DNA from: Caulobacter sp. NIBR2454
GTDB lineage: Bacteria; Pseudomonadota; Alphaproteobacteria; Caulobacterales; Caulobacteraceae
Direction of reading: 5' to 3'
Assembly: GCF_027474405.1 (NCBI RefSeq)
Contig: NZ_CP114871.1
Coordinates: 3,605,001-3,669,000, forward strand
Length of the DNA: 64,000 bases
In this document: positions 43,607 through 52,998 of the stretch, piece after piece
Layout: each line of letters begins with the position of its first letter
Position numbering within the stretch: the first letter of the stretch is position 1
Made by a program: the position numbers and the translations under genes
Notes under the pieces: model-generated
Told to the model about the DNA's origin: nothing
The model's database searches: none
What the model saw: the letters and a program-made list of their open reading frames with translations, nothing else

Positions 43607-44488
43607 ATGCGGGGGGCGATGGCCCAGCACCCGCCCCCGCCCGCCCTGTCGACCGCGCCCCTCGCGCCTGGCCTCTATGTGGTGGCAACGCCCATCGGCA
43701 ATCTGCGCGACATCACCCTGCGGGCGCTGGACGTGCTGAACGCCGCCGATCTGGTGCTGGCCGAGGACACCCGGGTCACCGGCAAGCTGTTATCGGCCTA
43801 CAACCTGTCCAAACGCATGGAGCGCTATGACGAGCACGCCGCCGAGCGGGCGCGACCCAAGGTGATGACGGCGCTGGAAGGCGGCGGCCGGGTGGCCCTG
43901 GTCTCCGACGCCGGCACGCCCCTAGTCTCCGATCCCGGCTACCGGCTGGTCAAGGAGGTGGTCGAGGCGGGCTATCAGGTGTTCCCGATTCCCGGCGCGT
44001 CCGCGGCCCTGGCGGCCTTGACCCTGGGCGGCCTGCCCACCGACCGCTTCCTGTTCGCCGGCTTCGCTCCGCCTAAGAGCGCGGCGCGGCGCACCTTCCT
44101 GTCCGAATTCGCCCCGGTGCGGGCGACCCTGATCTTCTACGAGAGCGGCCCGCGCCTGGCCGACAGCCTGGCCGACATGGCGGCTGTGTTCGGCGGCGAC
44201 CGTCAGGCCGCGGTAGCCCGCGAGATCACCAAGCTGCACGAGACCTGCATCCGCGGAACCCTGGCCGAGCTGGCGGCGGACCCTAAGCTGGACAGCCCCA
44301 AGGGCGAGATCGTGGTCCTGGTCGGCCCCGGCGAGGAGAAGGCCGCCACCGAGGAGGACGCCGACGCCGCCCTGACCGAAGCCCTGACACGCATGGGTCC
44401 CGCAGACGCCGCGTCGGAGGTGGCCAAGGCCTTGGGTCTGCCGCGCCGCGAACTCTATCGCCGCGCACTGGACCTGAAGGGCGTCTGA
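43607..44488 (+). CDS. rsmI: 16S rRNA 2'-O-ribose methyltransferase RsmI
   Basis: A 293-residue SAM-dependent methyltransferase that modifies C1402 of 16S rRNA. The sequence shows VATPIGNLRDITLRALDVL, EDTRVTGKLL, LVSDAGTPLVSDPGYRLV, PIPGASAALAALTLGGLPTD and FYESGPRLADSL, in the family order. The start may be 43607 or the ATG four codons on; both leave the catalytic domain complete. yraN follows after one base, so they are co-transcribed. Confidence 0.95.
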   Translation: MRGAMAQHPPPPALSTAPLAPGLYVVATPIGNLRDITLRALDVLNAADLVLAEDTRVTGKLLSAYNLSKRMERYDEHAAERARPKVMTALEGGGRVALVSDAGTPLVSDPGYRLVKEVVEAGYQVFPIPGASAALAALTLGGLPTDRFLFAGFAPPKSAARRTFLSEFAPVRATLIFYESGPRLADSLADMAAVFGGDRQAAVAREITKLHETCIRGTLAELAADPKLDSPKGEIVVLVGPGEEKAATEEDADAALTEALTRMGPADAASEVAKALGLPRRELYRRALDLKGV

Positions 44489-44489
44489 G

Positions 44490-44864
44490 ATGAGCCAAGT
44501 CCGGTCCGCGCGTGGCACGGCCGCCCGGCTTTCCGGCCGGCGCGGCGAGGCTCTGGCGGCGGCATGGCTGATGTTGAAGGGCTATCGCATCCTGGGCTTT
44601 CGCCTGGCCACACCCATGGCCGAGGTTGATCTGCTGGCGGTACGAGGCGCGGTCCTGGCGGTGATCGAGGTCAAGCAGCGGCGCACCCTAGACGAGGCGC
44701 TGGAGGCCGTAACCTTGGACCAGCGTGAACGCCTGCGCCGTGCCGGGGCCCACATAGCCGCGCTTCGGCCCGCGCTGCGAAACGCCGCAGTCCGCCTGGA
44801 TCTGATCGCCCTCGCGCCCGGCCGCGCACCACGTCATATTCCCGACGCATGGGCCGGCGCGTGA
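44490..44864 (+). CDS. yraN: YraN family (UPF0102) endonuclease-fold protein
   Basis: A 124-residue protein of the UPF0102 family. It has GRRGEALAAAWLMLKGYRILG, then AEVDLLAVRG and VIEVKQRRT, which form the D...ExK pattern of a PD-(D/E)xK nuclease-like fold. The exact role is unknown. It lies one base after rsmI and 22 bases before the SirB1-like gene, in the conserved rsmI-yraN order. It is a little longer than the family average only through its tail. Confidence 0.92.
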   Translation: MSQVRSARGTAARLSGRRGEALAAAWLMLKGYRILGFRLATPMAEVDLLAVRGAVLAVIEVKQRRTLDEALEAVTLDQRERLRRAGAHIAALRPALRNAAVRLDLIALAPGRAPRHIPDAWAGA

Positions 44865-44886
44865 CGACCGGTTGAAGGGGATCATC

Positions 44887-45702
44887 GTGGACCGCGAAGC
44901 TGCGGAACAACTTCTGAGCGCCGCGGGGCGCGCTGGAGACGCGGACTTTCCGCTGTTCGAGGCGGCGCTCGCCTGCGCCGTGCATGACGACCCGTCGCGT
45001 GACCCTCAGCTTGCTCGCAACCTGGCCGAGGAAGCCGTCATCCGGGTGCAGGAGCGCCTTGAGCGCGAGAGTCCCGAAGAGGCGATCGCCGAAGCCCTGT
45101 CGGGCGACCTGCGCCTGTCCGGCGATCTGATCACCTATGACAACCCCGACAACGCCGACATCATCTCCGTCGCCGATCGCCGCAAGGGCCTGCCGGTGGC
45201 GCTGGGGATCTTCTACCTGCACGCCGCCCGCAAAACGGGACTGAACGTCCAGGGCGTCGATTTCCCCGGCCACTTCCTGCTGCGGATCGAGACCGAGGAA
45301 GGCCCGCTGGCCCTGGACCCATTCAGCGAGGGGCGCGTGGTTCTGCCCTCGGAACTGACCCGCCGCGCATTGCGCACCGGCCTGACGCCGGACGTGGCGG
45401 CCAAGCTGGACGTGCTGATGTCGCCGGCGCCCGACCGCAACGTGCTGATCCGCCTTCAGAACAACATCTTCGCCCGCGCGCAGGCTGCGGGCGACTGGGC
45501 GCGGGCGGAGCGTTCGGCCCTGCGCCGCGCCCTGCTCGACCCCACCGACCACCGCCCCTGGCTGGACGTGGCCGCCGCTCGCGAGGGCCAGGGCGCCCTG
45601 GCCGGCGCCCTGCAGGCTCTCGCCCAAGCTCAGTTCCTGGACGGCGGGGCCGCCATCGCCGCCCGCGCCCAGCGCGAACGCGTACGGATGCAGCTGAACT
45701 AG
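44887..45702 (+). CDS. SirB1 family transglutaminase-like/TPR protein
   Basis: A protein of 271 residues of the SirB1/transglutaminase-like family. Characteristic are VIRVQERLERESPEEAIAEAL, RRKGLPVALGIFYLHAARKTGL, VDFPGHFLLRIE and a C-terminal tetratricopeptide-like section (RNVLIRLQNNIFARAQAAGDW). The GTG at 44887 is chosen because AAGGGG lies six bases ahead; an in-frame TTG exists five codons earlier. The function is unknown although the gene is widely conserved. It sits in the run from rdgB to gshB. Confidence 0.88.
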   Translation: MDREAAEQLLSAAGRAGDADFPLFEAALACAVHDDPSRDPQLARNLAEEAVIRVQERLERESPEEAIAEALSGDLRLSGDLITYDNPDNADIISVADRRKGLPVALGIFYLHAARKTGLNVQGVDFPGHFLLRIETEEGPLALDPFSEGRVVLPSELTRRALRTGLTPDVAAKLDVLMSPAPDRNVLIRLQNNIFARAQAAGDWARAERSALRRALLDPTDHRPWLDVAAAREGQGALAGALQALAQAQFLDGGAAIAARAQRERVRMQLN

Positions 45703-45756
45703 GCTTTTGGCGCCGCAACGCCTATCTGATCGGCCAAGGTCGATTTAGGAGCCGTC

Positions 45757-46701
45757 ATGTCCCTGCGCGTCGCCGTCCAGATGGATCCCATCCATGGGAT
45801 CAACATCGAGTCCGACACCACCTTCCTGATGATGATGACGGCGCAGGAGCGGGGCCACTCGCTCTGGTTCTACACCCCCGACCGGCTATCCATGGAGGAC
45901 GGCCGCGTCTTCGCTCGCGCCCAGAAGCTTGAGATCAAGGCGGTGAAGGGCGACCACGCCAAGTTGGGGCCGGTGGAGGTCCTGGACCTGGCCGACGACG
46001 TGGACGTGATCCTGATGCGTCAGGACCCCCCCTTCGACATGCACTACATCACCGCCACCCATCTGCTGGAGCGGGTGCATCCCAAGACCCTGGTGGTCAA
46101 CAATCCCGCCGAGGTCCGCAACGCCCCTGAGAAGCTGTTCGTCACCAGCTTCCCGGGCGTTCAGCCGCCGACCCTGATCACCGGCGACCGCGAAGCGATC
46201 TATGATTTCCGCGAGCGGCATGGCGATGTGGTGCTCAAGCCCTTGCACGGCCTGGGCGGACTGGGTGTCGTGCGGCTGAAACCGGAAGATCCCAACCTCG
46301 ACGCCATGCTGGAACTGCATGGCATGGCCAGCCGCGACCAGGTGGTGGTGCAAAAATTCGTCCCCGCCGTCAGCAAGGGCGACAAGCGCATCCTGCTGAT
46401 TGACGGCGAACCCGTCGGCGGCATCAATCGCGTGCCGGCCGAGGGTCAGGTGCGCTCCAATCTCGCCCGCGGCGGCACGGCCCATCCCTTCGAGCTGACC
46501 GCCCGCGACAAGGAACTGTGCGCCATCATCGGCCCGGAGTTGAAGGCTCGTGGCCTGCTGTTCGTCGGCATCGACGTGATCGGCGACTACATGACCGAGA
46601 TCAACGTCACCTCCCCCACCGGCGCCCAGCAGTTGAAGAATTTCACGGGCATCGACGCCACGGCGGCCTTGTTCGAGCGCATCGAGGCCCTGGCGGTTTG
46701 A
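45757..46701 (+). CDS. gshB: Glutathione synthetase
   Basis: A 314-residue ATP-grasp enzyme joining gamma-glutamylcysteine and glycine. Landmarks are [53 protein letters not shown] (ATP-binding loop), [20 protein letters not shown] and [12 protein letters not shown]. The start and length match the family. It ends the plus-strand housekeeping run. Its product supports the glutathione transferase encoded at 41225. Confidence 0.97.
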   Translation: MSLRVAVQMDPIHGINIESDTTFLMMMTAQERGHSLWFYTPDRLSMEDGRVFARAQKLEIKAVKGDHAKLGPVEVLDLADDVDVILMRQDPPFDMHYITATHLLERVHPKTLVVNNPAEVRNAPEKLFVTSFPGVQPPTLITGDREAIYDFRERHGDVVLKPLHGLGGLGVVRLKPEDPNLDAMLELHGMASRDQVVVQKFVPAVSKGDKRILLIDGEPVGGINRVPAEGQVRSNLARGGTAHPFELTARDKELCAIIGPELKARGLLFVGIDVIGDYMTEINVTSPTGAQQLKNFTGIDATAALFERIEALAV

Positions 46702-46768
46702 CGATCCAAGCTTCGCCATTTAAACTTCACATGTGAAGGCGACCATTCGCCTCTTGCTGGGAGGCGGA

Positions 46769-47473
46769 ATGTCGTTGTTCGATTTCGCAAAATTCGCGCC
46801 CGTCATGGTGAAGGCCAGCCCAGGCTCGGCCTCGGTGGACATCGGCGATCTCATCTCGCTCAAGGCCTCTCCCGGCCTGGCTTTCGTGCAGATCGGGTCG
46901 TTGATGCTTAAGGCCGGCCCCGGCGGCGCGTCTGTCGATTTCGGAGGCGGAAGCCTCTTTCCAGGCTCGCCCCTCGTGGGGCCGCAGGTCGTCCAGATGA
47001 GCCATCTGACTCCTGGACAGGTCCTAGCGACCACGGACGGCGCCGATGTGGTCCAGATCGGTTTGGCCCAAGGTGACATCGACCTGAGAGCCGGCGATGA
47101 CGTCATCCAGATCGGCCAGCTGAGCGGCTCGCTCGCCGTCGGCGAAGGCCGGGACCGCATCACCATCGGCGATTTCCAGACCGGCGCGGTGATCAAGGAT
47201 TTCCAGGTCGGCTTGGACACCCTGGCCTTCTCTGGCGCTTCCGGCGCGACGCTGGTGTTTTCTGGCGACCTGAGCGCCCAGGCCCATCTGGAGGACGCGC
47301 TTCGAGCCGCGGGCGAAGGCTCTTCCACGGTGGCCAATGTCGTATTCGCCTGGGGCGGCGATACCTATGTGGCTCATCACGACGGTCTTCAGTCGAACCT
47401 GATGAAGCTGGTGGGTGTGACCGGCCTGTCCCTGATGGGCGATCCCGCGACCGGCGGCCTTCTCCTCGGTTAA
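46769..47473 (+). CDS. Repeat protein with RTX-like C-terminus, unknown function
   Basis: A 234-residue protein without an N-terminal signal peptide. Residues 12-62 are three consecutive 17-residue repeats with the core KASPGxAxVDIGxL. Residues 90-135 have GADVVQIG, GDDVIQIG and RDRITIG segments resembling a beta-roll without the full nonapeptide. The end (IKDFQVGLDTLAFSG, FAWGGDTYVAHHD, LMKLVGVTGLS) resembles the C-terminal secretion region of RTX or M10-type proteins exported by type I systems. The ATG at 46769 has GGGAGGCGGA directly upstream. No transporter gene is nearby. Secretion is inferred only from the tail. Confidence 0.6.
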   Translation: MSLFDFAKFAPVMVKASPGSASVDIGDLISLKASPGLAFVQIGSLMLKAGPGGASVDFGGGSLFPGSPLVGPQVVQMSHLTPGQVLATTDGADVVQIGLAQGDIDLRAGDDVIQIGQLSGSLAVGEGRDRITIGDFQTGAVIKDFQVGLDTLAFSGASGATLVFSGDLSAQAHLEDALRAAGEGSSTVANVVFAWGGDTYVAHHDGLQSNLMKLVGVTGLSLMGDPATGGLLLG

Positions 47474-47530
47474 GCGGAGCCAGTTTAAGTGTGACGGCTA
47501 GGTGACTGAACGCCTTCACCTTCTTTATTA

Positions 47531-47545
47531 GTTCTCTTTTTGTTC
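47531..47545. promoter_or_regulatory. LexA (SOS) box upstream of comM
   Basis: GTTC-N7-GTTC, the alphaproteobacterial LexA operator, 56 bases ahead of the comM start in an A+T-rich promoter region. It is the second such site in the window after the one at mmcB. Confidence 0.65.
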
Positions 47546-47601
47546 TTGATCCGACCCGAACGCTCGTTATCCTTCTGTGGATAACTTTTAGAGGCAGCTG
47601 A

Positions 47602-49128
47602 ATGGCCGCACGCGTGGTGACCGTGGCGTTCCAGGGTGTTGAGGCCCGCCGCGTCGATGTCGAGGTTCAGCTGACCGGCGGAGCCGTGATCTTCATGGTC
47701 GTGGGCCTGGCCGACAAGGCGGTCGCCGAGAGCCGCGAACGGGTGAGGGCGGCCTTCGCGGGCCTGGGCCTGGCCATGCCGGCCCGACGGATCGTCGCCA
47801 ATCTCGCCCCCGCCGACCTGCCCAAGGAGGGTAGCCATTACGACCTTCCCATCGCCCTGGCGGTGATGGCCTCCATGGGCGTGATCCCGGCCGACGCCCT
47901 ACAAGGCTGGGCGGCCATGGGCGAGCTTTCTCTGGATGGCCAGATCGCCCCGGTGGCTGGAACCCTGCCCGCCGCCGTAGCGGCCGGCGCCATGGGCCTG
48001 GGGCTGATCTGTCCCGAGGCCTGCGGTGCGGAAGCAGCCTGGGCCGGCGACACTCCGATCCTTGCGCCCCGCTCACTGATCGCCCTGATCAATCACTTCC
48101 GCGGGACACAGGTGCTGAGCGCGCCCACGCCCGGCCCCGTGGTCGAGGCCGAGGGCGCGCCGGACCTGCGGGATGTGAAGGGCCAGGAGAGCGCCAAGCG
48201 CGCCCTGGAGATCGCCGCGGCCGGGGGCCACAACCTGCTCTTCTGCGGTCCGCCGGGTTCGGGCAAGTCGATGATGGCGCAACGCCTGCCGGGCCTGCTG
48301 CCGCCCCTGTCGGCGGGCGAACTTTTGGAAACCTCCATGGTCCATTCGGTGGCGGGGCTGATCGCCAAGGGGACGCTGACCCGCAGCCGGCCCTTCCGCA
48401 GCCCGCACCACTCAGCCTCCATGGCCGCCCTGACCGGCGGCGGGCTGAAAGCCAAGCCGGGCGAGGTGTCCCTAGCCCACAATGGGGTGCTGTTCCTGGA
48501 CGAGCTGCCCGAATTCAGCGCCCAGGCGCTCGACAGCCTGCGCGCGCCGCTGGAAACGGGCGAGGTGATGGTGGCCCGGGCCAACGCCCACATCCGCTAT
48601 CCGGCACGCGTCCAGGTGGTGGCTGCGATGAACCCCTGCCGCTGTGGCCACGGCGGGGCGGGCAAGGGCGCCTGCGGCAAGGCTCCCAAATGCCAGCGTG
48701 ACTATCAGGGACGGGTATCTGGTCCACTGCTGGACCGTATCGACCTGTCGGTGGACGTCCCGCCAGTCAGCGCCGCCGACCTGGCTCTTCCCGCGCCGGC
48801 CGAGGGCAGCGCCGAGGCCGCCGCCCGCGTGGCCGAGGCGCGGCGTCTGCAGGCGCAACGCGCGGCCAAGGCCGGCGGCGGCGCGCCGATCCTCAACTCA
48901 AGGGCAGAGGGCCGCTTCCTGGACGAGACGGTCGCCCTCGACGACCAGGGCCGCCAGCTTCTGGCCCGCGCGGCCGAGGCGGGCGGGCTCACCGCGCGCG
49001 GCTGGACCCGCACCCTGCGCCTTGCCCGAACCATCGCGGACCTGGAAGGCTCGCCCAGCGTACGCAGAGTCCATGTGGCCGAGGCTCTGATCTATCGTCG
49101 GGTCGGCGCGTTGGAGCCCGCGACCTGA
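47602..49128 (+). CDS. comM: ComM/YifB family AAA+ ATPase
   Basis: A 508-residue protein with an N-terminal Lon-protease-like domain (VEARRVDVEVQLTGGAVIFM and ESRERVRAAFAGLGL) and a Mg-chelatase-type AAA+ ATPase: Walker A CGPPGSGKSMMAQRLPGLLPP, FRSPHHSASMAALTGGG, Walker B GVLFLDELPEFS and the zinc-like CRCGHGGAGKGACGKAPKC segment. ComM is a branch-migration helicase that promotes integration of incoming DNA. A LexA box upstream suggests SOS induction. It converges on the NTF2-like gene with a one-base gap. Confidence 0.94.
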   Translation: MAARVVTVAFQGVEARRVDVEVQLTGGAVIFMVVGLADKAVAESRERVRAAFAGLGLAMPARRIVANLAPADLPKEGSHYDLPIALAVMASMGVIPADALQGWAAMGELSLDGQIAPVAGTLPAAVAAGAMGLGLICPEACGAEAAWAGDTPILAPRSLIALINHFRGTQVLSAPTPGPVVEAEGAPDLRDVKGQESAKRALEIAAAGGHNLLFCGPPGSGKSMMAQRLPGLLPPLSAGELLETSMVHSVAGLIAKGTLTRSRPFRSPHHSASMAALTGGGLKAKPGEVSLAHNGVLFLDELPEFSAQALDSLRAPLETGEVMVARANAHIRYPARVQVVAAMNPCRCGHGGAGKGACGKAPKCQRDYQGRVSGPLLDRIDLSVDVPPVSAADLALPAPAEGSAEAAARVAEARRLQAQRAAKAGGGAPILNSRAEGRFLDETVALDDQGRQLLARAAEAGGLTARGWTRTLRLARTIADLEGSPSVRRVHVAEALIYRRVGALEPAT

Positions 49129-49129
49129 T

Positions 49130-49585
49130 CTATTTCGCGGCTGTCTTGGCCTCGCCCATGAAGGTCTTGTTGACGATCACCCATCGTCCATCGACTAGCA
49201 GCAGCGACATGTAGTCGGTGTAGCGCACCGTCGGATAGTCGAGCACGATCTTCGCCACGCCGGCGCCGCCGGTGACCTCGACGCTCTCGATCGTTCGCAC
49301 GCGTTGCGCATCGTCGGGTGATGCGCGGCCAGAGCCGGCCCGCGCCGCATACTGGGCCGCCGTCTCGCGGAACACCTTTCCCTCGCGGATGCCGAAAAGC
49401 TCGGCTTGCGGATGGAAGGCGCGTTCAAAGGCTTCGCGACTGCCTGTCCGATGACCTTCCAGGTAACTTTCCAAAGGGGCGAGGACGGCCGGGTCGGCCT
49501 TGGCGGGCGCGACAGGAGCGGCAAGCGCCGCACCCGCCAGGGCCATCGAGAACAGGCCGGTCGTCGCGGCCAAGAACATGTTCAT
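49130..49585 (-). CDS. Exported NTF2-like (lumazine-binding-type) protein
   Basis: A 151-residue protein with a signal peptide (MFLAATTGLFSMALAGAALA). The mature part is a cone-shaped NTF2-like fold: LESYLEGHRTGSREAFERAFHPQAELFGI in the first helices and YTDYMSLLLVDGRWVIVNKTF in the final strands. These belong to the putative lumazine-binding/SnoaL-like group of periplasmic proteins. No catalytic residues can be named. The ATG at 49585 is listed; the next ATG two codons on is possible. It converges on comM. Confidence 0.78.
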   Translation of the reverse strand: MNMFLAATTGLFSMALAGAALAAPVAPAKADPAVLAPLESYLEGHRTGSREAFERAFHPQAELFGIREGKVFRETAAQYAARAGSGRASPDDAQRVRTIESVEVTGGAGVAKIVLDYPTVRYTDYMSLLLVDGRWVIVNKTFMGEAKTAAK

Positions 49586-49742
49586 AGCTTCGGAGCTCCA
49601 CGCGATTTCGCGCGGACCCTACCCACCAACGGCGTCGTCTCAAAAACAACGTTCTGTAATCTTTCGGCCCTCGGCCCCTGCGACATTCTGAAACAAGCTG
49701 AGCCAATACGGGCCGTTAAGAGGCCGGCGTTAGGATGCCTTG

Positions 49743-51272
49743 ATGAGCAAGGTTCCTCCCAAGGGCGTCACGCCCGAGCAACTGGCCACCCTGAGCCATG
49801 AATTCCGCACGCCCCTGAACGGCGTGCTCGGGGTCGCGCGCCTGCTGGAGGGCACCCGGCTGACGGCCGAGCAGCGCTCCTATGTCACCGCCCTGCGCGA
49901 CAGCGGCGATCACCTGTTGTCCCTGGTCAACGACCTGCTCGACTTCGCGCGTCTGGGGGAAGGCCGCGTGGAGCTGCATCCCGCGCCGGTCAATGTGGAG
50001 ACCCTGCTGCGTCAGGTCTGCGAGCTGATGAGCCCCCGCGCCGACGAGAAGGGCATTGAAATCGGCTGGGCCGTCGCGCCCGGCGTCGGTGAAGTCATGG
50101 CCGATGAGGGCCGCCTGCGTCAGGTGCTGCTCAATTTCGTCGGCAACGGCGTGAAATTCACCGAGGCCGGCGGCGTGCTGCTGTCGGCCGAGCCATCCGA
50201 CGGCGGGCGCCTGCGCTTCACGGTCTCGGACACCGGTCCAGGGGTCGCCCCCGCCGCTCGCGAAAAGATCTTCCAGCCCTTCGTCCAGGCCGAGACCGCC
50301 GGCCACCCCGGCGGCACGGGCCTGGGCCTGGCCATCGTCCGCCGCCTCGCCGACGCCATGGAGGGCGCGGCCGGGGTCGAGGGAGACGAAGGCTCCGGCG
50401 CCGACTTCTGGTTCGAGGCGGTTTTGCCCCCCGTGGGCGCGGCCGCGCCCGAAACCGCCCTCAAGGGCGTGACCGTGGCCGTGGCCTCGCCCAACGCCAT
50501 CGTGCGTGAAGCCGCCGCCCAGCAGGTGGCCGCCAGCGGCGGTCGCGCCGTGGTGGGCGACAATATCGAGTCCGTCCTGCGCGCCGCCCCCACCGAAGCC
50601 GTGATCCTGATCGACATCGCCCTGTCCGAAGGACGCAAAGCCTTCGCCCCACCCCCCGATCGGGCCTGCGTGGTGTTGCTGCGGGCCGAGGAGCGCGGCC
50701 GTATCGACCGACTACGCGCCGATGGCTTCCTGGGCTATCTGATCAAGCCCCTGCGCCGCGCCTCCCTGGCGGACCGGGTGCTGGCCGCCAAGGCGGCCTT
50801 CGCCGGCGCCGGATCCTCGGACACGACCAGCCCGTCGCAGGAGGACGAACGCGTCGCCGCCGCCGCCGCGCCCGGCCTTCGGGTCCTGCTGGCCGAGGAC
50901 AATCCGATCAACGCCTTGCTGGCTCGCGCCCTGCTGGAGCGCGAGGGCTGCAGGGTAGACCGCGTGGCCAGCGGCCAAGAGGCCCTCGCCGCTCTCGCCG
51001 CCGGCGCCTACGATCTGATCTTGATGGACCGGCGCATGCCGGACCTGGGTGGGGTCGAGGCCACGAAAATTCTGCGGGCGCGCGGCGTGCGGACGCCCGT
51101 AGTTGCCCTGACCGCCGACGCCTTCGAGGATGATCGCCGCGAATGTCTGGCCGCTGGCATGGATGATTTCCTGGTCAAGCCGATCAGCGCCGACGCCATG
51201 CGCGGGGTGCTGGCGCGCTGTGTGTCGGGCGGCTGGACGCAGGAGCCGGGTCGGGCCAAGTTCGCCTCCTGA
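49743..51272 (+). CDS. Soluble hybrid histidine kinase with degenerate and intact receiver domains
   Basis: A 509-residue kinase that starts almost directly with the phospho-acceptor domain: LSHEFRTPLNGVLGVARLLEG with His19. The ATPase domain shows NFVGNGVKFTEAGG, DTGPGVAP and GTGLGLAIVRRLADAM. A receiver-like module follows at about 240-350 in which the expected phosphorylation site is poorly conserved (AVILIDIALSEG). An intact C-terminal receiver has LLAEDNPINALLARALL, LILMDRRMPDLGG and a Lys in FLVKPIS. There is no sensory or membrane domain, so partners must supply the signal. The ATG at 49743 follows AGGA by eight bases. Confidence 0.9.
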   Translation: MSKVPPKGVTPEQLATLSHEFRTPLNGVLGVARLLEGTRLTAEQRSYVTALRDSGDHLLSLVNDLLDFARLGEGRVELHPAPVNVETLLRQVCELMSPRADEKGIEIGWAVAPGVGEVMADEGRLRQVLLNFVGNGVKFTEAGGVLLSAEPSDGGRLRFTVSDTGPGVAPAAREKIFQPFVQAETAGHPGGTGLGLAIVRRLADAMEGAAGVEGDEGSGADFWFEAVLPPVGAAAPETALKGVTVAVASPNAIVREAAAQQVAASGGRAVVGDNIESVLRAAPTEAVILIDIALSEGRKAFAPPPDRACVVLLRAEERGRIDRLRADGFLGYLIKPLRRASLADRVLAAKAAFAGAGSSDTTSPSQEDERVAAAAAPGLRVLLAEDNPINALLARALLEREGCRVDRVASGQEALAALAAGAYDLILMDRRMPDLGGVEATKILRARGVRTPVVALTADAFEDDRRECLAAGMDDFLVKPISADAMRGVLARCVSGGWTQEPGRAKFAS

Positions 51273-51310
51273 CGCGGAGGCGCGCATCGCCCTCCACACC
51301 GGGGAATGCG

Positions 51311-52987
51311 ATGAGCGAGACGACCGAGACCAAGCCCAAGCGCAGCGTGCTGCAGGCCCTGGCGATCTATCGCGAGCGACGCAGCCTGGTGATGCTGGGT
51401 CTCGGCTTCGCGGCCGGCCTGCCCTACATGCTGATCTTCGACACTCTGTCGGTTTGGCTGCGGGATTCTGGCCTGTCCCTGGCGGTGATCGGCTTCTTCA
51501 GCCTGGCCACCCTGTCCTTCTCGTTCAAGTTCCTGTGGGCGCCGCTGATCGACCGGACCGCGATTCCCGGCCTGACAAAGCTCCTCGGACATCGCCGATC
51601 ATGGATGCTGGTCTGCCAACTGGCGATCATGCTGGGTCTGTGGCTTGTTTCAGGCCTGAACCCCGCCCAGAACCTTGGCCTGATGGCCGTGGTCGCCGTG
51701 GCGGTCGGCTTCTTCACCGCCACCCATGACATCGTCATCGACGCCTGGCGGATTGAGGTCGGCGGGACCGAGGGGCAGGGGCCCCTGGCCGCGGCCGTCC
51801 AGTGGGGTTTCCGCGGCGCCATGGTGGTGGCCGGCGCCGTGCCGCTTTTGCTGGCCGAGCGGTTCGGCTGGAACATCTCCTACGCCATCATGTCCGCGGT
51901 GATGGTGGTCGGCCTCGCCGCCACCCTGGCCGCCCCGCGCGAGACCGCGCACGAAATCAGGCCGATCCCCACCGGCGACGTCAAGCAGTCCCCAGCCCTC
52001 CAGGCCGTGGAGTGGGCCGTTCGCCTGGCCGTGCTGCTGATCGGCGCGCTGCTGCTGGGTTCAGGCCTGGCGGGCGACGCCAGCCTCCTGTCTCAGTTCG
52101 TGGGCGGCGAGGCCCTGGCCGACGCCTGGACCGACAAGCAGTCGGGCGTCTGGCTGCAGCTGGCGAGCGTGGCCGCCGGCCTGGTGATCGTGGTCACCGC
52201 CGCCTGGCCGATCCCAAAGGTGCGCACCAAGCCGGGGGTCTATCTTTCCACCGCCCTGGGCGCGCCCCTGGGCGAATTCATGCGGCGCTACAAGGGCGTG
52301 GCCGGCCTAATCCTGGCGACCATCTGCCTCTATCGCGTGGCTGATTTCGTTCTGAACATCATGAACCCGTTCTATCGGGATCTCGGCTTCACCCTCACCG
52401 AGATCGCCGAGGTGCGGAAGGTGTTTGGCATCATCGCCTCGATGCTTGGCGTGGCGCTGGGCGGGCTGCTGGTGGCGCGGCTGAGCCTGATGAAGGCTCT
52501 TCTGATCGGGGCGTTCGCCGGGCCGATCAGCAATCTGATCTTCATCTGGCTGGCGGCCCAGGGCCATTCGGTGCCGGCCCTGTTCGTGGCCATCTGCCTG
52601 GACAACCTGGCGGGCGGCGTCGCGGGCACCGCCCTGATCGTCTACATGTCGAGCCTGACCACCACCGGCTTCACCGCCACCCAATATGCGATGTTCACCT
52701 CGCTCTACGCCTTGCCCGGCAAGCTGATCGCCTCGCAGTCCGGGCGGCTGGTGGAGTGGGCCGCGCGGGCGGCCGAGGCAGGCGGGCCGCTGGGCGCGCT
52801 CAAGGGCATGTTCGCCGGGCTCACCCCCGAAAGCTATGTGGCCGCCAGCGCCAAGCTGGGCGTCAGCCCGGCCGCAATGGGCGTGGGCTATACGGTGTTC
52901 TTCATCTATTCGGCGCTGATCGGCGTGGTGGCTATCGGACTTTGCCTGATGGTCGCGGCGCGCCAGCCCAAGGCTGTCGAGGTTTAG
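51311..52987 (+). CDS. ampG: AmpG-type muropeptide permease (MFS)
   Basis: A 558-residue membrane transporter with about 14 hydrophobic helices. The start MLGLGFAAGLPYMLIFDTLSVWLRDSG and the early FKFLWAPLIDR motif are typical of AmpG, which imports anhydromuropeptides released during cell-wall turnover. A further signature is TATHDIVIDAWRIE. The recycling link suits the PBP1A gene elsewhere in the window. A large insertion after helix six, common in alphaproteobacterial AmpG, explains the length. It follows the hybrid kinase gene by 38 bases. Confidence 0.9.
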   Translation: MSETTETKPKRSVLQALAIYRERRSLVMLGLGFAAGLPYMLIFDTLSVWLRDSGLSLAVIGFFSLATLSFSFKFLWAPLIDRTAIPGLTKLLGHRRSWMLVCQLAIMLGLWLVSGLNPAQNLGLMAVVAVAVGFFTATHDIVIDAWRIEVGGTEGQGPLAAAVQWGFRGAMVVAGAVPLLLAERFGWNISYAIMSAVMVVGLAATLAAPRETAHEIRPIPTGDVKQSPALQAVEWAVRLAVLLIGALLLGSGLAGDASLLSQFVGGEALADAWTDKQSGVWLQLASVAAGLVIVVTAAWPIPKVRTKPGVYLSTALGAPLGEFMRRYKGVAGLILATICLYRVADFVLNIMNPFYRDLGFTLTEIAEVRKVFGIIASMLGVALGGLLVARLSLMKALLIGAFAGPISNLIFIWLAAQGHSVPALFVAICLDNLAGGVAGTALIVYMSSLTTTGFTATQYAMFTSLYALPGKLIASQSGRLVEWAARAAEAGGPLGALKGMFAGLTPESYVAASAKLGVSPAAMGVGYTVFFIYSALIGVVAIGLCLMVAARQPKAVEV

Positions 52988-52998
52988 TCCGCCCGAAC

